Source: Streptomyces canus (GTDB taxonomy: Bacteria > Actinomycetota > Actinomycetes > Streptomycetales > Streptomycetaceae). From it: a stretch of DNA of 64,000 nt. The DNA is taken from NCBI RefSeq assembly GCF_030815415.1, contig NZ_JAUSWW010000001.1, forward strand, positions 496,001 through 560,000, written 5' to 3'. A model generated the notes under the pieces. The model searched no databases. It was given only the letters and a program-made list of their open reading frames with translations, and had not been told where the DNA came from. This document shows, piece after piece, positions 25,849 to 34,541 of this stretch. Each line of letters opens with the position of its first letter. Position 1 is the first letter of the stretch. The position numbers and the translations under genes were made by a program.

Positions 25849-25945
25849 CGGGCGCCTCCTGGTGAGGGTGTGGATTCGGGGGAACGGAAAACGCTGGGGT
25901 GGGGGGCCTTCGGGGCTGTGCGTGCGGGACGGTGTGCGTCGTGAT

Positions 25946-26626
25946 TCAGATGCCGAGCATGGTGTTGAGCTCGTCCAGGGACTTCACCGGCACGTAGTCG
26001 TAGCCGTGGGTGACCGGGTCGCAGCCCCGGTCCAGGAGGATGAGGTTGCGGAAGCCCATGTCGTGCATCGGCATCAGGTCGTAGCGGGTGTGCGAGGAGA
26101 CGTGCACGAAGTCCTCGGGGGACGCGTCGAGCTGGTCGAGCATGTACTCGAACGCGGCGTACCGGGGCTTGTAGTAGCCGGCCTGCTCCGCGGTGAAGAC
26201 CGCGTGGAAGTCCGCCCCGAGCCGGGGCACGCTCTCCTCCAGGTAGGAGTCCCCTGCGTTGGAGAAGATCACCAGCTTGTAGTGCTCGCCCATCTTCTTC
26301 AGCGGTTCCGGCACGTCGGCGTGCGGGCCCCAGCTGCGCACGCCGTCGGCGAACCGCTTGCCCGCGTCCGGCGCCGCCTTCACACCCCACTTGCGGCAGA
26401 CCCTCTCGAAGGAGTCCTGCAGCACCTGCTCGTAGGGGTAGTACTCGCCGCGGACCTGGTCGTAGCGGTAGCCGCGGAACTCCCGGACGAACTGGTCCCA
26501 GTGCTCCGTGGGGATCTGGTCGCCGACGAGCTCACGCGTGATGGGGGTCATGGGCCACTCGATCAACGTGCCGTAGCAGTCGAACGAGACGTACTTCGGC
26601 CGGAACTGAAACGACGGAATGGGCAT
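25946..26626 (-). CDS. HAD-superfamily hydrolase, type II haloacid dehalogenase-like
   Basis: The 226-residue protein begins at ATG 26626. HAD motif I is FDCYGTLIEW near residue 16, with the nucleophilic Asp. Motif II is VIFSNAGDS near residue 119, a Lys lies in AGYYKPRYAAFEYM near residue 150, and motif IV follows near SSHTRYDLMPMHDMG. This is the layout of L-2-haloacid dehalogenase-type proteins, many of which are phosphatases or have unknown substrates. It sits between an MTOX-like oxidase and the transporter genes and may process a pathway intermediate. True dehalogenase activity is not implied. Confidence 0.82.
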   Translation of the reverse strand: MPIPSFQFRPKYVSFDCYGTLIEWPMTPITRELVGDQIPTEHWDQFVREFRGYRYDQVRGEYYPYEQVLQDSFERVCRKWGVKAAPDAGKRFADGVRSWGPHADVPEPLKKMGEHYKLVIFSNAGDSYLEESVPRLGADFHAVFTAEQAGYYKPRYAAFEYMLDQLDASPEDFVHVSSHTRYDLMPMHDMGFRNLILLDRGCDPVTHGYDYVPVKSLDELNTMLGI

Positions 26627-26708
26627 GGAAGAACTCCAGTTCTTTGCTGCAGGAACAGGCTGTGATTCAGCATTTGTCACTACTTTTCCGGCACACCTGT
26701 GACGGACT

Positions 26709-26722
26709 TCCCCCATGGGGGA
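26709..26722. terminator. Palindrome TCCCCCATGGGGGA downstream of the MTOX-like gene
   Basis: Perfect 14-bp palindrome, 18 bp beyond the MTOX-like stop and about 85 bp upstream of the HAD start. It could be a weak terminator or a regulator site in the 113-bp gap. With no loop it would not form an efficient hairpin, so the operator reading is equally possible. Confidence 0.3.
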
Positions 26723-26739
26723 GGCGAGGTGGCTTCGGG

Positions 26740-27894
26740 TCAGACGGCGCCGGCTGCGGCCGGTGCCAGGAAGTCGACGGGATGGTCGGTGGTGCCGTCC
26801 AGGGCGAGGTCGGCGGCGATCTCGCCCATGGCGGGCGCCAGTTTGAAGCCGCTGCCGGAGAAGCCGGCCATGACGATGATGTCGTCCTCGCCGGGGAGGC
26901 GGCCGACGAGCGGGTTTCCGGTGTCGGTGTAGCCCTCCATGTAGGCCGACATCCTGATGGGGTCGGGGTTCAGGTCGGGCATCAGCTCGCCGATGAACTC
27001 GCGCATGGTGGCGAGTTCCTCCGGGCGGACCGTGCGGTCGAGCCGTTCGGGGTCGGCCACCGGCAGATGGCGCGCGGAGTGGAGGCCCAGCTGGAAGGAG
27101 AGGCCGAGCTTGACGGACATGCCGTCGGGCGACGGGAGTCCGTAGCAGTCGTGGGGTGTGCTGCGTACGAAGGCGGGGGCGCCGCCCGCGAACCAGTCGT
27201 GGCGGGTGGGGAGGTGCCAGGAGCTGATCAGCCGGCGGACGTCGACCGCCCGCGGCAGGTCCGGGAGCAGGGTGTTGATCCAGGGGCCCACGGTGACCAC
27301 CGCGGTGTCCACGTGTTCCGTGCCCTGGTCGGTGACGATGTGCACCCCGCCGCCTGCCGCGGGCGCGATCTCCCGCACCGGGGTGTAGCGGTGCAGTCGG
27401 GCGCCCAGTTGCTCGGCACGGGTGGCGGCGGCCTGGATCGACGCCTCGGGCCTGAGGACTGCGCCCATCCGGTCGAGGACGGCGGTGTGCCCGTCCGGGA
27501 GGTGGTGCTGCGGGTAGCGGCGGGCGAGTTCCTCCCGGTCCAGTACCTCGTGATCCAGCCGGTGGGTGGAGCCGGCCGCGAGCAGGAGGCTCATGGAGGG
27601 CGACGCGGTGTCGCCCATCACCAGGCATCCGCTGCGGCGTCGCAGAGAGAATCCGGTCTCGCCCTGGAGGCGGTCCCACATCCGGTCGGCGAGCCGCAGC
27701 AGCGGAATGTAGCGGGGTTCGCCGAGGTGGACGGCCCGGAAGATGCGGGTCTCGCCCCCGGCCGCACCGCGGTCGTGACCCGGCGCGTACCGGTCGTAGC
27801 CGATGACCTCGGCTCCGCGGGCGGCCAGTCGCCACATGGCCTGGCTGCCCATGCTGCCGGCACCGATCACGGCGACGCGCTTCGGGATGCTCAT
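26740..27894 (-). CDS. MTOX/sarcosine oxidase-like FAD-dependent amine oxidase
   Basis: The 384-residue flavoprotein starts at ATG 27894 after AAAGGAG. The FAD-binding motif is VAVIGAGSMGSQAMWRLAARG at residues 7-27, followed by GYDRYAPGHDRGAAGGETRI, the signature of monomeric sarcosine and N-methyltryptophan oxidases. The C-terminal half holds the GFSGSGFKLAPAMGE segment near residue 350. The cysteine that binds flavin covalently in sarcosine oxidases does not appear in the expected RMSAYMEGYTD segment, so flavin may be non-covalent. It probably demethylates or deaminates a secondary amine. It is divergent from the PucR-type regulator and leads the minus-strand catabolic cluster. Confidence 0.85.
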   Translation of the reverse strand: MSIPKRVAVIGAGSMGSQAMWRLAARGAEVIGYDRYAPGHDRGAAGGETRIFRAVHLGEPRYIPLLRLADRMWDRLQGETGFSLRRRSGCLVMGDTASPSMSLLLAAGSTHRLDHEVLDREELARRYPQHHLPDGHTAVLDRMGAVLRPEASIQAAATRAEQLGARLHRYTPVREIAPAAGGGVHIVTDQGTEHVDTAVVTVGPWINTLLPDLPRAVDVRRLISSWHLPTRHDWFAGGAPAFVRSTPHDCYGLPSPDGMSVKLGLSFQLGLHSARHLPVADPERLDRTVRPEELATMREFIGELMPDLNPDPIRMSAYMEGYTDTGNPLVGRLPGEDDIIVMAGFSGSGFKLAPAMGEIAADLALDGTTDHPVDFLAPAAAGAV

Positions 27895-28157
27895 GAGGTC
27901 GCTCCTTTCGATGGTGTGGTCCGGGTGGCATTGGGCCCCAGCACGGTGCGGACATCGTGGGGACTCTTCCGGTTCGGGTCCCACTGGGGATGGCGTTCAC
28001 TTTCGGCCCGGGGGAACCTGCAGGTCAACCCACACTGTGTTCCACCGTGGGGCCTTCTCGAGACGGTCTGTCACTGCGGACGGCCGGGCCGCACAAAATG
28101 CCGGTCCCCTCTTGTCACGGTGAGTGGCCGGTGCGAGGGTGACCCCGATCCCCTCGG
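27895..28157. promoter_or_regulatory. Divergent intergenic region between the MTOX-like oxidase and PucR genes
   Basis: The 263-bp gap must carry promoters for both directions. CCCACACTGTG followed by CCACCGTGGGG near 28028-28053 forms a loose inverted arrangement that could be a regulator site. No clear consensus promoter or repeat could be assigned. Confidence 0.35.
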
Positions 28158-29795
28158 ATGAAAGCACCCCCTATGCCGCCCAGACGTCCCGCAAACGGGC
28201 ACTTCCCCACGATCACGGAAGTACTGCGCCTGCCCGTGCTCGCCGAAGGGATGCCGCGCGTGCTGGCCGGTGAGTCACAGCTGGACAGGGCGGTGCGCTG
28301 GGTGCATGTCACCGAGCTGCTCAATCCCGCCGATTTCCTGGAGGGCGGCGAGCTGGTGCTGACCACCGGCATGCCGTATCCCGAGGACGCCTCCGAGCTG
28401 CGAGGCTACGTCGACCAGCTCGCCGACGTGGGCGCGGCCGGTCTGATCGTGGAGCTCGGTTACCGGTACCGGAAGGTGCCCGGCGAACTGGTGGCGGCGT
28501 GCCGTGCCCGTGACGTGCCGCTGGTCGAACTGGCCCGGGGCGTCCGGTTCATCGACGTCACGCAGACGGTGCACGCGCTCATCCTTGACGCCCAGGGGGC
28601 CCTGCTGCGGCGCGGGAGGGACATCCAGGACGTCTTCACCGCCCTGACGCTGCGGGGCGCGGACCCCGAGGAACTGGTGCACACCACCGCGGAGCTCACC
28701 GGCGCCCCGGTGGTGCTGGAGGACCTCACCCACCGGGTCCTGATGTGCGAGCTGCTCGGCCGGCCGTACGAGCCAGTGGTGTCGGCCTGGTCGCGGCGTT
28801 CGCGGGCCGCCCCGACGCCGGAGAGGATCACGCCGAGCGGCCCGGAGGGGTGGCTGATCGCGCCGGTGCAGGACCACCGGGGGCTGTGGGGGCGGCTGGT
28901 CCTGCTGGAGGGCCGGCTGAACGCCGAACCCGACCCGGAACACGTCCTGGTGCTGGAGCGTGCGGCGGTCGCGCTGACCATGGCGCGTCTGGCCGGGCCG
29001 GCCTGGTGGGAGCGCCGGGCCCACCGCTCCGTACTGCGGGACCTGTACGAACGGCGGTTCCGCTCCCCCGCGGACGCGCGCGCCCGCGCCGAGGCACTGG
29101 GGCTCCCGGCCCTCGGGCACCGGCTCTTCGCCGTCGTCATCCGCCACACGTACACCGGCACCGAGGGTGAGCACCTCGACGAACGGATCGCGAAGGCGCT
29201 GGCACAGACCGGCGTCCGCGCCCTGGTCGGCGAGACGGCCCCGGGCCGGATCGGCGTACTTCTGGCACTGGCACAGGCGAGCGCCTGGCAGCCGGTCGCC
29301 GAGCGGATCGGCCGTCTGACCCGGGAGGAGCTCGGACCGGAAGCCGTCGTCGCCGTCGGCCCCGGGGTGACCGACCTCGCCGGGATCGCCCGGTCATGGC
29401 AGGAGGCGGAGCAGACGGCCGAGGCCATCACACCGGCCTCCCCGGAGCGGTGGTTCTACGTCCCCGCCGACGTCCGGCTGCCGGAGTTGCTGGGCGTCCT
29501 GCGCGAGGACACCCGCCTTCAGCGGTTCGCGGAACGGCAACTGACCCGCCTCATCGAGCACGACGACCGCAACAGCGGCGATCTGCTCCCGGCACTGCGC
29601 GCCTATCTGGCGGCGGCCGGGAACAAGTCGGTCGCTGCGAAACGCGCCGGCATGTCCCGGCAGGCGTACTACCAGCGCCTCCACACCATCGAGCGGCTCC
29701 TCGGCTGCGACCTGGAATCAGGTCTGCAGCGCACGTCCCTGCACGTCGCGGTGCTGGTCCTGGACGCGCAGGAAGCAGCTGTTCCCGACGTATGA
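28158..29795 (+). CDS. PucR-family transcriptional regulator
   Basis: The 545-residue regulator has an N-terminal PucR sensor domain (about 18-140; ITEVLRLPVLAEGMPRVLAG, then TELLNPADFLEGGELVLTTG). A GGDEF-like central region follows, and the C-terminal PucR helix-turn-helix is at about 480-535 (LAAAGNKSVAAKRAGMSRQAYY). Such proteins control purine, amino acid or amine catabolism in response to a metabolite. It is transcribed away from the amine oxidase cluster and is its most likely regulator. The start at 28158 has no clear ribosome binding site; ATG 28173 is an alternative. The inducer is unknown. Confidence 0.88.
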   Translation: MKAPPMPPRRPANGHFPTITEVLRLPVLAEGMPRVLAGESQLDRAVRWVHVTELLNPADFLEGGELVLTTGMPYPEDASELRGYVDQLADVGAAGLIVELGYRYRKVPGELVAACRARDVPLVELARGVRFIDVTQTVHALILDAQGALLRRGRDIQDVFTALTLRGADPEELVHTTAELTGAPVVLEDLTHRVLMCELLGRPYEPVVSAWSRRSRAAPTPERITPSGPEGWLIAPVQDHRGLWGRLVLLEGRLNAEPDPEHVLVLERAAVALTMARLAGPAWWERRAHRSVLRDLYERRFRSPADARARAEALGLPALGHRLFAVVIRHTYTGTEGEHLDERIAKALAQTGVRALVGETAPGRIGVLLALAQASAWQPVAERIGRLTREELGPEAVVAVGPGVTDLAGIARSWQEAEQTAEAITPASPERWFYVPADVRLPELLGVLREDTRLQRFAERQLTRLIEHDDRNSGDLLPALRAYLAAAGNKSVAAKRAGMSRQAYYQRLHTIERLLGCDLESGLQRTSLHVAVLVLDAQEAAVPDV

Positions 29796-29865
29796 CGGGC
29801 ACGCCGGCCGGCACGCGAAGCAGCCTCGCGGCGGCCGGATGGGGGAGCCGATCAGTGACACCCGG

Positions 29866-31980
29866 TCACCGGCGCCGCGTGCGCCCACCCTTGCCCGTGG
29901 AACGCCCGCGCCCGCGAAGCCCGCCGTGGCGAACGGCTGACGTATGCCAGGCCCGGGCAGCGAGGTGCCTGAGTTCCTCAAGTCCGGCCCGGTCCGGGTG
30001 CGCGGAGGCCAGCGCGGCGGCGACCGCGTCTCTGGCCTCGGAACCCTGGGCACGCAGCGCCTCCTCGGCGCCGCTTGATCCGCCGGCCAGCTCCACGAGC
30101 TGGAGCAGGCTCTCGGCCAACACCAGCAGATGTTCGGCGTCGGTCATGTCCGCGGGGGACAGCAGTTCACGGTGTGTCAGCGCGCTCAGCGCGAGCGGTG
30201 CCAATACGGCGTCGCCGCGCAGCACACGCAGCAGCCGCTCGCCCTCACCGTCGGGCAACGCCGCCGCCAGCACGTCGAGCATCGCCTGTGCACGCGTACG
30301 GAAGGCCGTACCCGCCATGGTCCGTACGGCATCGGTCAGTTGCCGCAGTGCGACATCCCTCTCCCCGCGGGCCGAGATCCAGCCGCCCAGTTCCATACGG
30401 GCGGCATCCGGGTCGTAGTCCTCCGCCAGCACCCCCAGCAGACCGGCCGCCGACGCCTGGACCAGCTCACCGACCAGAGGTGCGTCCCGGCCGGCCGCCA
30501 GCAGCCGCTGCCGTACAGCCTGGGTGCCCAGCTCGGTGAGGCGGATGAGTTCGACAGGCCCGGCGGTCAGCTCCTCGCGCAGGCGACGGTCACGCTCCCG
30601 AGCCGCCGCCGGATCCGCTGCCGTCCCCGTGATTCCTAGCAACTCCCCAAGCTCCTGCGGCATGCCCGCGGGCAGTTCAGGTCCGGAATCTTCGAGATCG
30701 GAGAGATCGGCCTCCAGGAACACCGGGTCGACCATCCCCTGCTCACGCTCGACCGCACCCAGGTCCACCAGCGCCTCGAGCACCGAGCGCAGGTCCCGGT
30801 CGGCGTGCTCGAACCACATCCTGTGCTGGAGGTCCGGGCCGGCGTCCAGATGGAAGCGGGCCCGGTAACCCAGGTGCACGGAATCACGCAGCCGAGGCCA
30901 GGGCATCGGGTACGGCAGGCTGTAGAGCGTGTTCAGCACGTCCTCCAGCATCTCGTCGTAGATGTCGAAGAGCATCGACTCGACATGCCAGCCGCTGCGC
31001 GCCCCGATCAGAGCCTGCCGCAGTTCGAAGAGTGCGTCGAAGGCGCGGGACCAGAGCTGAAGCGGGTCGGCCAGCACCGGCCGGGCCTTGGCCACCGCGT
31101 ACAACCGGCCCTTGGCCACCCGGACCAGCCGCGCCTTCTTCGCCCACTCCACCAGCAGTCCCAGCCGCGGCAGGTCGGTCGAAGAGCGCACCCCCTCGGT
31201 CCTGTCGCCGGTGCCCAGCACGTCCACCAGCTCGCGGGCGTCGGCCATCCGCAGCCGCCCCGCGGCCGTCACCACCCGCCCCTCGCGCCCCACCCACTCC
31301 GCAAGCCCCCGCAACTGCGCCACAATCGTCGACGCCTCGGCCCGTCGTCGCAGCTCCCCGTCCGAAGGCAACACCACAGGCAGCTGCGGCTCGCCCCGGG
31401 CCCCGTCGGCCAACCCTCGGCCGTTCAACCGGCGGTCCATGATGGCGTCAAGGGTCCGCTGGTCGAAGGCGACGTCCCCGCGCTGAGCGCGCTCCGCGAA
31501 CCGCTGAAAAGCCGCCCCGTCCATGACGTCCACGCCCTGCTCGGCAGCGGTCACCGCCCAGAACTTCGCCAGACCCCAGCGGGTACGGTCCGCCATCGCC
31601 ATCGGATACCGCTCCGCGGCCGCGTCCACCGCGCCGAGGGAGTCATCAAGCGCGGGACCGCGTGGGTCCGCCAACCGCACGGCGTGCAGAAAGCGCAGCA
31701 GGGTACGCAACGTGCCCGGACCGTCGCCGCGTTCCTCCCCGGGAAGCTCGGTGAGCTGTTGGGGAAGCCAGGACAGCAGCAACTCCTCCACATGCCGCGG
31801 CTCCCACAACCCGAGCCGACCGTCGGCGGTCGCCCGGTGCCGGTAGTCCAGCGCCACCTCCACCAGGAACCCGTCCACCGGTAGCCCCTGCTCCCCCGCC
31901 CACCGGACCAACCGGTCGATCAACAGCCCGCACGCCGCCTCGAACTCCTCCTCGGCCCCGGCTTCGCACCGCATCCGCAT
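29866..31980 (-). CDS. Conserved-looking hypothetical protein, 704 residues
   Basis: The frame from ATG 31980 shows strong actinobacterial codon bias and reads as a soluble, helix-rich, acidic protein with a very basic tail (RGRGRSTGKGGRTRRR). There is no signal peptide, membrane helix or motif I recognise. Notable segments are WSRAFDALFELRQAL and DIYDEMLEDVLNTLYSLP near the middle and YRARFHLDAGPDL near residue 380. A winged-helix-like stretch (VEWAKKARLVRVAKGRLY) lies near residue 285. It stands alone, tail-to-tail with the PucR gene with 70 bp between. A regulator or scaffold are both conceivable, and no function is assigned. Confidence 0.75.
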   Translation of the reverse strand: MRMRCEAGAEEEFEAACGLLIDRLVRWAGEQGLPVDGFLVEVALDYRHRATADGRLGLWEPRHVEELLLSWLPQQLTELPGEERGDGPGTLRTLLRFLHAVRLADPRGPALDDSLGAVDAAAERYPMAMADRTRWGLAKFWAVTAAEQGVDVMDGAAFQRFAERAQRGDVAFDQRTLDAIMDRRLNGRGLADGARGEPQLPVVLPSDGELRRRAEASTIVAQLRGLAEWVGREGRVVTAAGRLRMADARELVDVLGTGDRTEGVRSSTDLPRLGLLVEWAKKARLVRVAKGRLYAVAKARPVLADPLQLWSRAFDALFELRQALIGARSGWHVESMLFDIYDEMLEDVLNTLYSLPYPMPWPRLRDSVHLGYRARFHLDAGPDLQHRMWFEHADRDLRSVLEALVDLGAVEREQGMVDPVFLEADLSDLEDSGPELPAGMPQELGELLGITGTAADPAAARERDRRLREELTAGPVELIRLTELGTQAVRQRLLAAGRDAPLVGELVQASAAGLLGVLAEDYDPDAARMELGGWISARGERDVALRQLTDAVRTMAGTAFRTRAQAMLDVLAAALPDGEGERLLRVLRGDAVLAPLALSALTHRELLSPADMTDAEHLLVLAESLLQLVELAGGSSGAEEALRAQGSEARDAVAAALASAHPDRAGLEELRHLAARAWHTSAVRHGGLRGRGRSTGKGGRTRRR

Positions 31981-32309
31981 GAAAATCCACCCCGCCCGTC
32001 CGCAGCTCTGCTCGCCTCGCCACGCTACCGCCGAACCGCGGCGCACCGCTCTCGGCCGAGGATCAGCGGCCTGCCGCCGACAGGTCCCGTTGGCTGCCCG
32101 CACCCGCACTCACCCGGACCGTCCGGCGACGGATCGCTCATCGTCGTACGAGCCCGCGGCACAGGACCGCTTGAGAACGGCAGGCCGTCCCGGCCGAGTT
32201 GGATCGGCGCCGGTCCTGAGTACTCTCCCTGTGCGGCAGTCTCGGCGGACATCTCACGCGGGCCTGTCGGCCAGTGCGGCAACCCGGGCCCACGAGAGTC
32301 ACTCCCCGT

Positions 32310-32489
32310 GGTAGAGGCGGGCAAATCGATCAGTTGGATCGTGGGGTCGTCCTTCGCGAGGCGACGCAGTTCACCGGTGAAGCCGGTGCCGCTGAAGCAG
32401 TGCAGTCGTGTTGTCTCGGTGGCCGCATCGCTCCTGTCCAGGAGAGAGCGGATATGCCGGAGGCGCTACAGGTGGCCGGCCTTCGCCCC
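32310..32489 (-). pseudogene. C-terminal remnant of an archaeal-type AAA ATPase
   Basis: A minus-strand frame reads RLRHIRSLLDRSDAA, LHCFSGTGFTGELRRLA and DPTIQLIDL, resembling the C-terminal nuclease-like segment of archaeal-type ATPases. A TAG at 32466-32468 interrupts the reading just before RLRHIRSLL, and nothing ATPase-like remains upstream. It appears to be a decayed end fragment. The family match is from memory of the CFSxxGF...LIDL pattern and is tentative. Confidence 0.4.
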
Positions 32490-32605
32490 TGATGCGCGGA
32501 CGCCACCCGGCCGTTGTGCAGCTGGCAACCAGGTACGGAGTGCGGGTCGGTGTTCCGCGAGGTTGCCCCGTGGTGCCGCACGCTGACCTGTCCTGCGTTC
32601 GGGCG

Positions 32606-33068
32606 CTACCGAGCCGTGCGGTTTCGCCGGATGGCCGGATCCGCGTCGGGGTCGTCGGACAGGGCGATGCCGGCGGTGATGCGTTTGCCGACCGGCTCGC
32701 GGTGCGCCGCGAAACTCTGGGCGACGGCCATGACGATCTCCAGGCCCTGCTGGCCCACCCGGCCGGATTCCGCAGCCCGCGCCAGGGGCAGGGACGGGCC
32801 GCTGTCCCACACGGTCTCTTCCAGCCTGGCACCGGCAACACGAAGCTCCAGCAGGGCAGGCCCAGGGGCGTACTTGGGGGCGTTGGTGACCAGTTCACTG
32901 ACCACCAGCTGCGGAACGTCCATGGCACGCGCCGAGACCGGCAGGCCGTGATCGGCCCGCATGCGGCTCAGAACAGTCGGCCAGCAGATCGCGCGCCTGA
33001 GCGATGCAGGAGAAGTCCCCCCGCAAGGGCTGCGGCCGTCTGCAGCGCAGTCGTGCCTCCCGTCGCAT
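32606..33068 (-). pseudogene. RsbW-like ATP-binding (anti-sigma type) protein with a frameshift
   Basis: The downstream part reads SARAMDVPQLVVSELVTNA (N-box of HATPase_c_2), LELRVAG, VWDSGPSLP and GRVGQQGLEIVMAVAQSF, a typical Streptomyces single-domain anti-sigma-like ATPase. The expected N-terminus PLRGDFSCIAQARDLLAD is present from 33068 but in another frame; the two join if one base near 32975 is removed. The first ATG of the downstream frame, 32962, omits the first helix and strand. Upstream, a hydrophobic run (MLLILSAAALLAALMSAWPA) from 33296 is in frame with the N-terminal part. It is either a decayed regulator or a sequencing error. Confidence 0.6.
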
Positions 33069-33945
33069 CGCCCTCACCCTGAGGCATCTGACCTGCTGCC
33101 ACGACCGAGAGGAGGTCGGGGAGTACGCGCCGGGCAGCCGACGCCTGGCCCTGTCCGCCGGAAACGCACTGCTCTTCCCGCGCCGGCGCAGGACGGCCGG
33201 TGCCTGCGGCTCGGCTCGGCGCAAGGCGGCGTACAACGCCGGCCAGGCACTCATCAGCGCCGCAAGCAGAGCAGCAGCAGAAAGGATCAACAACATGACG
33301 TGAGCCCACGCCGGTTGGCTAGAGATGGCGGCCGTGGTGGCCAGTACGCAACAGCAGCAACGCTGCTGCCATGAGCAGACGCTGGTGCGGTCGTTGCTGT
33401 CTCATGCGCTGCCATCCGGGCCGTGACGGGATTGCCATCCTCATCATGATCGACGCCTTCATACCGTAAGACACCGGTAGACGGCTTTTGCCGACCCCTT
33501 GTGAATGGCTGGTGATACAACCGCTGGATCTCGCCCTGACACCTGCCTGCCTGCCCAGCGCGCCGGCCGGCCCGACAGGGCACCAGCGGCTCGGGCTCCC
33601 TCCAGCTGTGCCGCTTCGGCTACCCGCCTGTACTTGGCACGCCTCTGCCCGCCCACCATCGGGCTCTCCACCCGGACCCGCGTCGAAGAGCTCTGCGAAA
33701 CCGCGACCGCTGCCAGGCCACACAGCGGCCAGAAGAAAGACGAGAAGGCGGCGATCGACCTCCCCAGGCTTCCCGCCGCACACTCGTCAGCCTCCGGCAC
33801 ATTCCCCCGAACGCGCGTTCCATGCCGGAAGCCTTAGCAGGTCCACTGCCGTGCGCGGCGCCACCGCGCACGGCATGCGCACTCCGCCGTCCGGCCCCAT
33901 CCTGGTAGACGGCACCATCGGCTGCACAGGCCGACCATCCCCTCC
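33069..33945. other. Long stretch without recognisable genes
   Basis: Frames on both strands lack domain signatures and show arginine/serine/alanine-rich shadow composition. A minus-strand frame at 33459-33800 has one hydrophobic stretch (FSSFFWPLCGLAAVAV), but nothing supports a gene. The region lies between decayed genes and probably contains eroded sequence. Confidence 0.45.
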
Positions 33946-33955
33946 GGGAGGTCCT

Positions 33956-34252
33956 GTGATCCTGCTCGCCCTGCTCGTGCCCGCCCTGATGCTGGCCCTC
34001 CTCTTCGCCATGGACGCGCTGGAGAATCTCCTCTTCCCCCGCCCCACAGCGACACACGACGTGACAGTAGCCACCGACGCGTCCAGCCGTGACAACCAAC
34101 AAGAGGTGATCCAGCCACCCGCCACTCAGCTCCAGGTAGGTTTGGTCCCCGGTCCGTCGACCACCGAGGCCGACATCGTGCGCGACGGTCTGACGTGGGC
34201 GTCGGTCGGGGTGGAGGGAGTGGCACCTCGCCGGCGGCCTACCTCACCCTGA
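33956..34252 (+). CDS. Small membrane protein, 98 residues
   Basis: GTG 33956 follows GGGAGG and opens with one strong transmembrane helix, ILLALLVPALMLALLFAMDA, then LENLLFPRP and a hydrophilic tail. Small single-helix proteins of this kind are common in Streptomyces and carry no known function. The C-terminal half (from about residue 45) looks less natural and runs up to the IS630 fragment at 34256, so the original stop may have been lost. Codon use in the first half is typical. Confidence 0.55.
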   Translation: MILLALLVPALMLALLFAMDALENLLFPRPTATHDVTVATDASSRDNQQEVIQPPATQLQVGLVPGPSTTEADIVRDGLTWASVGVEGVAPRRRPTSP

Positions 34253-34255
34253 ACA

Positions 34256-34470
34256 CGCACATCAGCCACACCACTCAAGTGCGACCACACACCCTCGACG
34301 GGGTTGAGTTCGGGTGCGTACGGAGGCAGTTGGCAGACGGTCAGCCATAATCGGGCGGCGATCAGCTCGTGCAGCCTTCACCAGCTCACCGCGTTGGTGA
34401 CGACGCGACTGAAACGGATACAGTACCGCCCCCGCCTCATCGAAGATCTCATCGCCAAGACCGGGCTCGA
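34256..34470. mobile_element. IS630-family transposase remnant with an internal inversion
   Basis: On the minus strand, 34375 down to about 34262 reads LHELIAARLWLTVCQLPPYA and ELNPVEGVWSHL, the DDE_3 catalytic tail with its last Glu. On the plus strand, 34376-34470 reads HQLTALVTTRLKRIQYRPRL and IEDLIAKTGLDRT, the segment that should follow directly. The two parts are joined at 34375 in opposite orientation, so one was inverted after insertion. No start or catalytic N-terminal part is present. Confidence 0.7.
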
Positions 34471-34541
34471 CCGGACCGTGTTCAAACCGTCGGTCGGGTC
34501 TCGTGTGGACGAGGCCCGACCGATGGTTTCTCGATTCCCCT

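Noticed and set aside
32895..33296. Single gene encoding a membrane helix fused to an RsbW N-terminus
   Set aside because: No ribosome binding site before 33296, the linker is arginine-rich shadow-like sequence, and the frame leaves the RsbW homology after 30 residues. Treated as part of the decayed RsbW-type locus.
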